Below, one piece after another: positions 35,201 through 45,716 of a DNA stretch of 64,000 bases; the stretch's first letter is position 1, and each line of letters begins with the position of its first letter. The notes below the pieces were generated by a model. The model ran no database searches. It worked only from the letters and a program-made list of their open reading frames with translations, and was not told the origin of the DNA. The translations under genes were made by a program, and so were the position numbers. Source of the DNA: Alitta virens (lineage: Eukaryota; Annelida; Polychaeta; Phyllodocida; Nereididae). The stretch lies in assembly GCA_932294295.1 (NCBI GenBank), contig OW028580.1:28528896-28592895 (forward strand), written 5' to 3'.

Positions 35201-35544
35201 GCAGACCAGTGGGTTCTGTCAGTTCTGGAACTTGGAAAGCATTCTAATCTCCCTGTGAATTAAAATTTTCGATGAAAAGATAGGTAGGAATGTACACAAG
35301 TTTTTTGCATCAGTTATAACTTGCCTGATTCAACCATGTGAAAATTTAGATGACCCTATTTCTCTGTTGAAAGAGGACCTAAAAATCACATCACTTTTTT
35401 AATGACTCCTTCAATGACCACGGGACGAACAGGGTTCTTCATTCAAGAACCCTGCAGTGTTTACTGGGCCCAATGCTCACAATGTCATTAAACACTGATA
35501 AAAATTAACCACTTTCACGCCATAGAAGTGCTCTTGTGTCGAAA

Positions 35545-35710
35545 GCAATTCTGAGACACTTGACTTGCTCAGTTGACATCTCACAGTACCCATAAATAGC
35601 TTGCTAACAAACGTCTCTTTTTAGCAATGGGATAATTGGAAGCAGGAGATATTCTCGCTGGATCGTTCCCATGCATCTCAGTCCCTGACAAAACAAATGG
35701 GACCAACCAG
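35545..35710 (-). repeat. P1 module, isolated minus-strand copy
   Basis: On the minus strand: GTCCCATTTGTTTTGTCAGG, ACTGAGATGCATGGGAACGA, AGAATATCTCC, AAAAAGAGACGTTTGTTAGC, then GTCAACTGAGCAAGTCAAGT. No P3 module lies nearby. Confidence 0.6.
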
Positions 35711-35865
35711 TCCATCTGATGCGCCAAAGCTAACAAATGATGAGGGGAAATAAACATATCTACCACATAATGTCATTGCCTTTGGTAGAATCTAGGAATA
35801 CAAGTGACATTTAAGGCATGGGTATCAGAAATATCATGATATATCAGCAGGTTACAGTCACAAGG

Positions 35866-35946
35866 CAATGATATGTAATGATGCGTAATGATATGTAATG
35901 ATATGTCATGATATGTCATGATATGTACTGATATGTAATGATATGC
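35866..35946 (+). repeat. 10-bp minisatellite
   Basis: About eight copies of a ten-base unit, TGATATGTAA, with TGATATGTCA and TGATATGTAC variants. Confidence 0.85.
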
Positions 35947-36477
35947 ATTACCCACTCAACTTATGATATGACATAAGGCTTGCTGAATTATACAGTATCA
36001 AACTTTATGCACATACTTTTTGACAAGTATTAATAACTTAATGGTACTAAAGACTTCTATTGACATGTTTAAGATACGTCAACTACAAAATTTTAAATCT
36101 GGGCAACACATAGAAGAATATGTCCATAACATTTGTTACTGTAAATAATACAGTACTAGCATTCTCTTGATGCAATATTATGGTCCAGACAGTAGACACA
36201 ATTGCTTAAAAGTCTCCCAGACAAAGAACTGAGATAGAAAGCTAAGAAGAAGTTATGTTTGTTATGCACTTGTGATAAGATTGCTTTCAGACATAGGAAG
36301 GCGGTTGACTGAAGTATCTGTCACAGGACAGTAAGGACAAGAAAACAGAGGAATCAGATGATATGTTTCTTTTAGGATAATGTTTGCACATTGTAGAATT
36401 AATCTATTGAGAGTTACAATGTGTAGTCAGCAAGCTGTAGAGACTCAACCGCAAAAAAAGTATGTCATCCAGCCGAG

Positions 36478-36548
36478 TGATGTAGTTGTTAAGATCCTGT
36501 CTAGCTTTGTTGAAAGCCTTGGTTCTAATTTAGGCCCCAGCACTCTTC
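36478..36548 (+). repeat. tRNA-like relic
   Basis: TGATGTAGTTGTTAAGATC resembles an A box region. GGTTCTAATTTAGG, about 35 bp later, resembles a decayed B box (GGTTCGAATC). No cloverleaf folds cleanly. It is a tRNA pseudogene or SINE head at best. Confidence 0.3.
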
Positions 36549-37140
36549 TTTAAGCTATTTTCACCTTTCTATGTTTCTCCTTTTTATTTTAGCAAAACCA
36601 TAGCCCTTGAACATCAGTGACCAACACAGGACACTGAGCAGTTAAACCTCATATAGATAGTGCTCCCGTACCAAATTGATATTACCAGATGTTAGTGAGA
36701 AGAAATTATATTGACTTTACCATAATGCTCAATCCATCCCCCTGCATAGGGAAGGAGAGTGACTTAAGCTTTTTGGGCCTAAGCTAGTTCCTGCAAGATG
36801 CTGAATATTCATTGTGGCAGTAAGATTTCAAGAAACTTGGTGATTAAGAAATGTAAACATTTAAAAATTGCACACTATCAAAAAATAAAATTTGCCATGC
36901 TTTTGCAGGTGGGATGCTTGCCAGAGTTGAAGTTTAACGACCCCAATGAAATTAGTAGTTTTGTGATCCTACAGAAAATCTCATAAAGGTCCTGGGAGTA
37001 AACAGCCTCTGAAGAGGTTTGTTGGCCCTATCTTTTATTTGGCCAGAACCAGTGATTCCTTTTGGATAAGATGTGTAATGCTGTTGTATGAATTTTTTGA
37101 TCAATATATAGAATCATGTGGTTGTTTAAAGGCAGGTTGG

Positions 37141-37310
37141 TAGAGTAGGGCTTTAAATTTTGTAATTCTGCACTGATGGGCTTATTAGGACAGGCAGGGT
37201 CGATGGCAATGAGATGATAGATGAAACAGCCATCTGACTAAGGCACGAATTAAACCCAGGACCCAGGGGTCAGAATCCTAGTGCGCTACCACTGAGCAAG
37301 GTTCCCACCT
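37141..37310 (-). mobile_element. SINE-1 copy, diverged
   Basis: On the minus strand it shows GAACCTTGCTCAGTGGTAGC (A box), GGGTTTAATTC (B box), then CAGATGGCTGTTTCATC, CTCATTGCC, CCTGCCTGTCCTAATAAGCC and AAGCCCTA, as in the other copies. No clean target duplication is visible, so it is older than the copies at 1.2, 12.4 and 20.0 kb. Confidence 0.75.
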
Positions 37311-38680
37311 TTGGTGGTGTAAGGAAATATGTAATTATATCTAAGTGGCATGAACATGAAATATAGATGTGATTACATAAATTCCTTCTAAACATCACTA
37401 ATTTCCAGCAAATAATTAATTACTTTGGAGTTTTCATATGTAAGGGTTATAAATAAGACTATCTCAATGTTCTTTAAAACACGTTTAATGAACCGAAGTT
37501 TGTTTGCAAAAACAATTGATGGGGAACAGAAGTGTCACCCTGTTGATGCCATGAATTGCACAACTTACATTGCATACTGATTTTCTACTTATGGCTCTGT
37601 CTTTACTTTTGATGACTGTTGGTGTCAATGGTGATGATGGTCTTAGGGGAAATTGACTTCTTTCTCCTGATAAAAATTATCTTAAGGGCTTGATGACTTG
37701 GTTGACATTTGCTCCACTACAATGGGTTTCTGAAGTGGATTGATCTGTAACAAAATGAAGTAACTTTGGCAATCACCTAAGGTCAATTCAATTACAGGCT
37801 CTTCAGATAAATAATTTGTCCCTATTGAAGACACAGCAACTTATTGTCACAGCTTATTAGGATTAACAGGACAGCTAAATAGATCACAAAAAACTAAATG
37901 TTTTTTTTTAGAAATAAAATATAAAGTACACCCAAATCTATAGTTCAGTTCTTCACAATCTAGACTGAGTTAAATCACTACTTAATCATCCAACTGTCTC
38001 AAACTTAGGTGAGGTTATTTATGTATGTACTATTAGCTATAGCTGTCAGTTGGAAGCTAAAACTACAGTGCACCACCATGATTAATATTCCAAATGTAAT
38101 TGTCAGTTCTTACAGGCCATTTCATAGCCATCATTTTATTGCATGGCAATACAGATAAAATCATAAGTAGGTCCAAATTGTGTTTAACTAGTACTACCGT
38201 CAAAGTATAGCTTGCGGTATGTTCAGTTAGTTGTTCCTTTTTTTGTAGTACATGTACTGTACTGCTTTTAGGGGTCATAATAGGTAATTTGCCCATTAAT
38301 CACCATTGCCAGGAAAGTTGCTAGTTAAATCAATACTCTGCTCAATGATACGGTCCATAATCTCTCTTTTGTAAGGCAAATAACTCGTCACTGAACATCA
38401 TTAAGTGAATGCCAACCAAGCGGAAATGGCTTTTACTACCTGGCATTCAATTTGAGATTCATGACAGAGTTCCTGTGCATTGTCAATATTTTGATGGGTG
38501 TCATCATGGTGGGAACTGCCAGGTTTCAACAAAAAATTGTTAGTTTTTGCCACTACAGAAAGACACATCAGGGTGGAAGAAAAAATACACCAGATAAATT
38601 CAATAATTGGAACAACATTGTAAAATTTCTGATATGTTTTGTTGTTTGTTGTTTATCACCGAAAGACTGGTTAGAGCCAA

Positions 38681-38728
38681 TGCATTCCAATGACTATTTT
38701 GAAATGCATTCCAATGACTATTTTGAAA
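38681..38728 (+). repeat. 24-bp exact tandem duplication
   Basis: A 24-bp unit starting TGCATTCCAATGACTA occurs twice back to back (38,681-38,704 and 38,705-38,728). It keeps the reading frame of a chance open frame. Confidence 0.9.
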
Positions 38729-38991
38729 TGCTGGTTGAATCATGGTATTGGCTCCATCTACATGTTGAAATTTTGGAAAATAATTTTTACCTTACTACAT
38801 GAAAAAAACATTGGTCCATCAATAGCCATTCACCAACCAATTACCAAGGCATGTAGGATAGTTAGTAATATCACACTATGTTTTCAAATAGCTGAAGCAT
38901 CGCCTTAATTGGTAGCTTAAGTGTATCAGAGTGTTCTGTACCGTTTCTCACAGCTGTGAAGTTTTGATACAATTATATGGGTGATAGAGGT

Positions 38992-39512
38992 CGCTTCACT
39001 CAACCAACCCCTAGCAGTCTGATGCAGGCCTTCTTATATGGCCAGTATATCCCAGCGGCTCTTTAGATGGCTGCTTTTATTTGCATCCACTACTTGAATG
39101 GTCATCTTCCCACGACCTGTTATCCGCATCCTTGTGAAGCAATTGAAACAAAGCACAATAAAATTGGTGTGAATTCCGGAGTAGTCTTTTTCATCCCAGC
39201 ATTTATAGTATATTATCTATTCTTCATGGCATAAAAATTACGTAAAATTTAAACAGGCACATTTGGAAGGTAACCTATTTTTTCTTTTCATCATTTCATA
39301 AGGCTCAATAGTGTCCTGAATACCATGCACTTTTTACTTAACCACCATTCCATTCAGGGATATTCAGAGACACTTTACTTGTTAAGTTGACATCTTACAG
39401 CTGCATGAGCACCCATAGATAGCTCACCAATGAACATATCTTTTTAGCAAAGGGACAATTGGAAAAGCAAGAAATATTCAGCCCACGCACCTCAGTCCCT
39501 GACGAAACAACT
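38992..39512 (-). repeat. P1-P3 family element, 0.5-kb version
   Basis: On the minus strand P1 (39,512 to about 39,358) carries GTTTCGTCAGGGACTGAGG and GTCAACTTAACAAGTAAAGT. P3 (about 39,140 to 38,992) carries AAAGAGCCGCTGGGATATAC and GCCTGCATCAGACTGCTAGG. About 220 bp separates them. This is the shortest spacing seen and resembles an internally deleted derivative. Confidence 0.55.
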
Positions 39513-39729
39513 GACATGTGTGACAGTGCATTACAAAACACAATAATTCAGTAGATAATGTGTTGTTAACAAAGTGGGCTTTTTTGGAATTCTTTTTAAG
39601 TGGGACAATGTTTGGCAGGCCAATTTTCAAAAATTACGTAAATCATGACCCTTTACCAAACCTTACAGTTTTGATTATTAAAACCTTTATTTATGGATTA
39701 GTGTCCTGTGAATTCAGCTAAAAGCAGTC

Positions 39730-41023
39730 AATCATTTGAATGCTAGTCGATTCGGCCTTCAGCCAGTTCGGCCCAGCCAAACGGACTCGTTTAACCGAGT
39801 CGATTCAGCCTACGAAAGAAGTCGGTTCGGCTCGCTATATTAATATTAGCATTGAGGCCGAACGGACCTGGTTCTGGTCCATTCGTTTTAAGAAGTCTAT
39901 TCGGCTCTGACACGAGCGTTCGGCCGGCCGCCAAATAATAATTTATCCCCCCCCCCTGTTGACGCTAAGAAATAGTAATGAGCCCTTTTACATAAAGTAT
40001 GTTTTTTTTTTGCAAATTTATTTATAGCACTGCATTCACTCGATGCCCAATTTAAAAAAAAATATTAAATGACAAAACAATATGATGAAGAAACACAGAT
40101 TAACAATTTTGTAATACATAATAGTTTTATTGCAAAGCATAGGAATATTTATGCTGGCTTACACAAATAGTAGACCTGAGTATTTATGCATTTAACAGGA
40201 GTATATACTAGGGCTGTACACCAGTTCTCGATATACCGTTTGTACCAGTACAAGGATAACGATACGGGTATTAACAGTTATGTAATAATAACGATACACT
40301 AACCAGTGTTTTTGAAGAAAAATTAACAACAGACTGGAATTATTGCATATAGATTTGATCATGATATTTCCGGTAATTGTCTTTACTGTAGGCTTTCTTT
40401 AATTCTCCTATTGATTCAGCTTAGTGATACGTATCATGATACGTAGCCTACACAACATGGTATTTCCTACATCGTTCAGCACATTTGAATTGTATTAATT
40501 TTTAGATTTTTATCTAAATATGTTTCAAATTTATTGAATAAAATATAAATTAAAACAAACATAAATGAGTTTTATATATTGTTTTTAATATGTGTTTTAA
40601 TTTTTACACTTGCATCATCTCATTCTTTCATTTATTGACAAGTAATATCACTAAGCATTTCCAATTGCATTCAATTCTTTCTTTATTCCTTTATCCAGTG
40701 CATCAAAACATCAATAATTGCAAAAAAACCGATTCCTTTCTTTTAGGATGTCACTTAAACATTAGCAATTGGATATTATTTCATTATACACTAAAAACCG
40801 ATTCTCTTCATTGAAGATTGCACTTAAACCAGGAAGCCGAAACATCTCAATTATGGCGGCCGAATCATCTCGTTTTTGTTGTGGATTCAGGGTCCATACA
40901 AATAAATAGGGAACCCAATGGACTCAGCTAAAAAACCAAACCGACTCAGCTGGCAGGCCGAATGGTCTTGTTTTGGCGGGGCCGAACAGGCTCGAGGCCG
41001 AACCGACCTGCTACAAATCATTT
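39730..41023. mobile_element. DNA transposon with TTCGGCC-rich inverted ends and 8-bp target duplication
   Basis: AATCATTT occurs at 39,730-39,737 and 41,016-41,023. Between them, 1,278 bp begins GAATGCTAGTCGATTCGGCC and, read inward from the other end, TGTAGCAGGTCGGTTCGGCC. Both subterminal regions (about 190 bp each) are packed with TTCGGCC/GGCCGAA and CGACTCG/CGAGTC words in both orientations, unlike the AT-rich middle. An 8-bp duplication fits hAT-type transposases, but the ends lack the usual hAT CAG start, so the superfamily is uncertain. No transposase frame is present, so it is non-autonomous. Confidence 0.6.
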
Positions 41024-41696
41024 AACCCTTAAGACTTTGTAGCCAACTGCTTGCTCTCTTCTTCTGTGACTAACCTTCAGGACCGTTTTGGTGATTTGAT
41101 ATGACGGACAACAATCAATGTCTGTCACATTCTCTAGTTTTTGTCGACCTCCCATCTATTTGCCTGGGGGTGAAAAGTAGGCTTTTGAGCTAGTATTTGG
41201 CTTCTGAACAAATCCTACTTTGCAGCTTTGAGAATGAAAAATCCCAGGGCAGAGATGATCTTTGAGTGATTTTGTGTAGATAAGTTTTGGTCATCAATTC
41301 ATCTATGTTAAGCCAACGAATACTTTGTCATTTTATCCTTTCCCAATATGCTCATCTTTAATCAGACAAACAAATATTGTGAAGCCATATAGATTAAAAC
41401 TTGTTCAAAACTTGTGTGTAATAAATAAGTAAAAAAGGGGAAATTAAGTTTATTAGCAATTTTAATGTACATATTTAATTAGGTAATGCCAGAAAAAGCA
41501 CATGTGATATGCTGGATTTTGATTCTGGACTGGACTCTGACCTAGATTTTGCGGTTCTGAGCCCTTGAAAGTTCTTGGCCTATCTTTGAAAATTATGGTA
41601 ACACTTGGGGATAACACCTCGTGTATATCAAAGGTGAAACAGGCACTTACGGTAGTGGTGATCTAACACCCTAATTTACTAATTCCACAATAACAT

Positions 41697-42308
41697 TACA
41701 GTCAACCTTCACTTATCTGTACAGCTTTGTCCCAAAGCCAACAGTGCAGATAAATGAGGGCACTGGGTAATTTAATCTGACACAAATTCTCATGCATGCA
41801 TGCAGATTTGTGGCATATTCGCTCAATCGGAACGATCGCGGTTTTGCCTACTTAGCCTGTTATGCAATTAAGCCTTGGGGTCATGAGTTGATAAACATGG
41901 CTATCAACAAAGTAAAGTATAAATCTACACACACTACAGTATATCAATTCCTCTTGAAATACTGGATTAAGTTTAATGATGCATAAATTACATAATGGAG
42001 GTTGTGTTAATTAGATGCGGGATAATGGAAATTTGGACTCTAGTTTGCTGTTTGTACTGGCTGATAAGACAATTTAATCAAAGAACTGCCTAATTGTGAT
42101 TGAGTTCTTTGTGTTATCCGGCCACGCATGACCAGTTTGATGAGGGGAATCCCGACTTTTGCACCCAGAATGTCTGTGCGTTTGCGGAAGATGAGGGAAC
42201 TGGTTAATTGAGAGTTAAATGCACTAAATAGATCTATTCCCAGCCAAATGTGTGCAGATAGCGAGGGAACCGGATATGTGAGGCCCGGATAAATGAGGGT
42301 GGACTGTA
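41697..42308. mobile_element. pogo/Tigger-like non-autonomous element
   Basis: It starts after TA with CAGTCAACCTTCACTTATCT. From the right end inward it reads CAGTCCACCCTCATTTATCC, and TA follows at 42,307-42,308. About 17 of 21 terminal positions match. The TA target and CAGT(C)-ACC-TTATC termini are typical of the pogo/Tigger branch of Tc1/mariner. Internal GATAAATGAGGG and ATCCGG words repeat the terminal motif. No transposase is encoded. The duplication junction of unit 2 falls inside this element, at 41,877. Confidence 0.65.
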
Positions 42309-43038
42309 TTTGAATATGTGTAAATTTATCAGGTGGCACCCAGCCAGAGTGTCTCCATCTTACTGTATATGTATCATGGAATCAGTAATTATATTGTTGT
42401 CATTGTCCCAAAAGGCACATCATTCCGCTCATAGAAGTATCATCAAAGTCAACATCAGTTTTATCTGAAATTTAAAAAGTTTCACTGAAAAGTAAGACTT
42501 AATTCATTTAATATCCTATTAACACTATCCTAAAGTTAAAAACTGCTGAGGAACCAGTTACTCATTGTACCTCATTTAACAGCCACACTGCTGCCTCAAT
42601 TTATTTGACATGGATGGGGTCACTGTATTTGATCTTTCTCATTTGTTGCACACACATGTTATTACAAGGTAAAAGAGTTCACATCTGGCAACAACATCCA
42701 CTAATGCATTTACAGCCAAGAAACATGAACTCTACAATGCCCAGACGTACTCTATAGAAGTTAATTACCACTTTGCATGCCTAACGCTTCCACCAAGGGT
42801 TAAGAGTGCCGTTAAATGTTAATCAATCTCCTTACCTACTGCTGTAAGAAGTGTGGTAGCCTACTCACATATATCTCTAAAGTTTTAACCCAGGTATAAC
42901 TTAAATGCCCATGAAAGGGCATTATATGCCATGCAGATGATATATAGCTTCATGATATGTGCTATATGTTAACATAGCTAAGAACTTTGAAAGTAAAGCA
43001 GGGTGCATGCTTATTACAGATTGTTGCATAGCCTGTTG

Positions 43039-43042
43039 TTAA
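43039..43042. other. Empty TTAA target site
   Basis: CTGTTG-TTAA-GCTAATG here corresponds to the site that in unit 2 is split by the 2,247-bp element, with TTAA on both sides. It is the paralogous pre-insertion allele. Confidence 0.9.
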
Positions 43043-44044
43043 GCTAATGTAGGCATGTTTGGATCATTGATTTGCTGTGACGTACATTCAGATGAAATTG
43101 ATGTCAACATTATGATACATCTATGAGTGGAAGACAGACCTTCTGGGATTAGATTGCCACTGCCATGTTTAATTATTTCACCTGCTCATATCATTAATTA
43201 CATCGTTATACTTATGACATGTTTATCAATGTTTTATGCAATGAGGTAAACAGGTATACTTTTCGTGAATGTTATTATATTTATAGACAGAATAACACTA
43301 AGTTTTATTTAGTGCAGTATGGTCACGATTGTACTTGATATTTTGGCCTCTGATGAATAGACACGAAAATCTCATCAATTGAAATCTTTTCACCAATGTG
43401 AAAAGTCACTTAGAGTAGTTGATATGCAGAGAGGCCTTTGGAGTCAAAAAACACATGTCAAGACCTTCAATATTCATTTCTGTGATTTGCTCCTAAAGAC
43501 TTCTAGATCAGAGGGGAGGACCTCAATAGCTGTCAGAATGTGATTCTTATTCCTCTAACCGCCAAGATCTGACAATAGCCGAGAGATATCTTGGGCTTAT
43601 CTCGTTTGTGTCATCTGGATGGAAGGACTGCACTGGGGGTCCCTGGGGCCAGATAAAAGCAACAACTGGAAAAAATCATCAGCCCTGTGGCTAGCATGTC
43701 ACAATGCTTATAGCTGCCCGTGTTGATTTCAAGTAGCCATAAGGCATTATTGGCTGTTTTCATATTCCGCCTTTGCTTACCAGGCTAGTTATAGGCACTA
43801 CTAGATTTAAAATGCACACTGCGTTCTTTTGCCAGTTTGATTTGCGACACATTTTCCCTTCCAGTCACAGCTGTTGTATTGATTTTACTTCCACTTGTGT
43901 TGTTCTGTCATGATGCTGAGGAGCTGATGCTGGGAAAATTTGGCTCCTTCTCTGAGTATTCACAGCGCAGCCATAATGATCACACAGTTCATGTCACCAG
44001 AGAGAAATTTTATAGCACTTTGATTCCTCAAAAAGTATGATTAG

Positions 44045-44387
44045 TACAGCAGAACTCTGACTTCTAAGACCAACTCACAAGCAAGACCATCCATATTTGG
44101 CCCCATCTGCATTCTTGCCATTTCTACTTACCTCTCAATAAAAAACCACGTAAATCAGTAAAATGTGCATCAAGGGTTGTTTTATTGGCAAGGTTAACTT
44201 ATTTATCATGATTTATATCTTACATAATACAGAATCCTGATTTACTACTGAAGTGCACACTGTAAAGCCTCTGTATTATGATCATTTGTGAGTTTCAATC
44301 ATGTAGTGATCCTTATGGAAGTGTTGAAGCATATATAGTTCAGTAAAAAATGTGTCTCGAGGTAGTTTCCAAGTGGGCTCCACTGTA
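44045..44387. mobile_element. TA-flanked MITE (unit 1)
   Basis: The left end CAGCAGAACTCTGACTTCTA follows TA (44,045-44,046). The right end read inward is CAGTGGAGCCCACTTGGAAA before TA (44,386-44,387). Ends of the CAGT-GGA-CCC type with TA targets fit Tc1/mariner MITEs. It is inherited in unit 2 at about 57,385-57,736, so it predates the duplication. Confidence 0.6.
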
Positions 44388-44881
44388 TAGCAATGACATT
44401 AGGAAGAATAGCTGTTGGGAACCTTTGATGCTGAAACAAACGAATAAAAAATGTGCTCAGGTGACCTCCAATCTATTCAGTTGTCAACTGAGGTACTCTC
44501 TAACATCAGAATAATTCACTTGCTGTCGCTTGGCTGTTGTGCAGGTACTGTGTGTTTATATTTTAGTCCAGAACTTAAAGTCCAAGTTTGATCATTTTGG
44601 GTTTGAGCTCTATCCACCAAATCTCATAAGAACACATAAAAAACGTTGAGGATTATATTAGTACCTAAATTGATCCTTGGTTCTAGCTTACTCCCTTCCA
44701 GAGGTCAAAGATGATATGAGGTATTCATTTGTTAGCAGACTCAACGCCCTGTTTGAAGTCGATCATCCTAATAATAAAGTTCTAAACTACCACAATTCTC
44801 TCCAAAACATCAAATTGCAATCCAATGTATGAGTTGTCAAAAGTTTGTCGCATCCAGTCAGCATAATCAAACCTAAAATTA

Positions 44882-45085
44882 CCTGACCTGACCTGACCTA
44901 ACCTAACTTAGCTGCTTAGCCTAACCTAACCTTACCTTACCTAACCTAACCTAACCTAACCTAACCTGAATCAATTTAATCTAGCCTGACATAACAGACC
45001 TCTAATCTTACCTAATTTGATCTATTTTGATTTAGCCAACCTTGCCCAACCTAACCTGGCCTACCCTGTCCTAACCCAAACCAAC
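44882..45085 (+). repeat. Degenerate (CCTAA)n pentanucleotide array
   Basis: Runs of CCTAA and CCTGA, for example about five perfect ACCTA units at 44,938-44,967, degenerate outward into CCAACC. The opposite strand reads TTAGG, the arthropod-type telomere unit, but here it is internal, short and impure. It is duplicated with divergence at 58,663-58,840. Confidence 0.8.
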
Positions 45086-45478
45086 CCAACCTAAACTTAG
45101 ATATCCTTATAACCTACATAGCTGTCTTTATTGCTCCTTATACACACTATTGAATTCTATTGATGTTCTTATTGACCATAACATTTTCTATTAACCCGAA
45201 TGCACTGATAGTTAAATGATGACTTTGGGTCACTCCTGTCATGACCTATGGCCTTGATGCGCTGGAGGCTTTTATGTGGCATTAGCTGATATGTTAATGC
45301 AGCTATTGATGGAGTAATTCAATAAACGTGATATATTTTGAAAGAACGTGTAGACTACATAATATATGGTTGGCAACTCTGAGTGAAAAAGAAAGACCTA
45401 ACAGTGGTGTCGCTGTCTGTAAATGACACAGGTTATTTTGGCATACTGCAGTGATTCCTTTAATTCAGTCTATTATTA

Positions 45479-45505
45479 ACAGCAAATATTTTAAATATTT
45501 GCTGT
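45479..45505. repeat. 27-bp palindrome
   Basis: Thirteen-base arms ACAGCAAATATTT and AAATATTTGCTGT flank one central T. The unit-2 copy (59,161-59,187) has one arm mismatch, so base pairing is not strictly kept. Confidence 0.7.
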
Positions 45506-45716
45506 AAAATATAAATGACTTTTTTTTAAAGCAACAAAAACAAAAATGTTCAATCACTAGGTGAAATTGATGTGAATATTAATGCTGTTCACGTTTGAAA
45601 AAAAATCCTGTACACTTTTTTTGGTCGAATCCAATATTTTTCTCATATATATATCAACTTCCCACAACCATAGTATATGGCATTATATTGGTGTTGCCTA
45701 ATGATACACATCTCTT

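Larger units (their letters stand above)
32956..41876. other. Segment X, present only in unit 1
   Basis: 8.9 kb with no counterpart in unit 2, where A joins B directly at 53,152-53,155. It includes P-family fragments (35,545-35,710 and 38,992-39,512, both minus), a 10-bp minisatellite, a SINE-1, a tRNA-like relic, a TTCGGCC-ended transposon and the left part of a Tigger-like element, annotated separately. I recognise nothing in 32,956-35,544 or in the other gaps. Open frames up to 116 codons have no family features. Confidence 0.7.
41877..45716 (+). repeat. Segmental duplication unit 1, block B
   Basis: Collinear with 53,155-59,395. A hand count at 43,501 onward against 56,843 onward gives 9 mismatches in 120 positions. 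It lacks two insertions found in unit 2 (54,120-56,366 and 57,925-58,381), so it provides their empty sites. Similarity ends at CACATCTCTT (45,716). Confidence 0.9.

Noticed and set aside
44882..45085. Telomere end
   Set aside because: The array is short, impure, internal and duplicated within a segmental block, with ordinary sequence on both sides.
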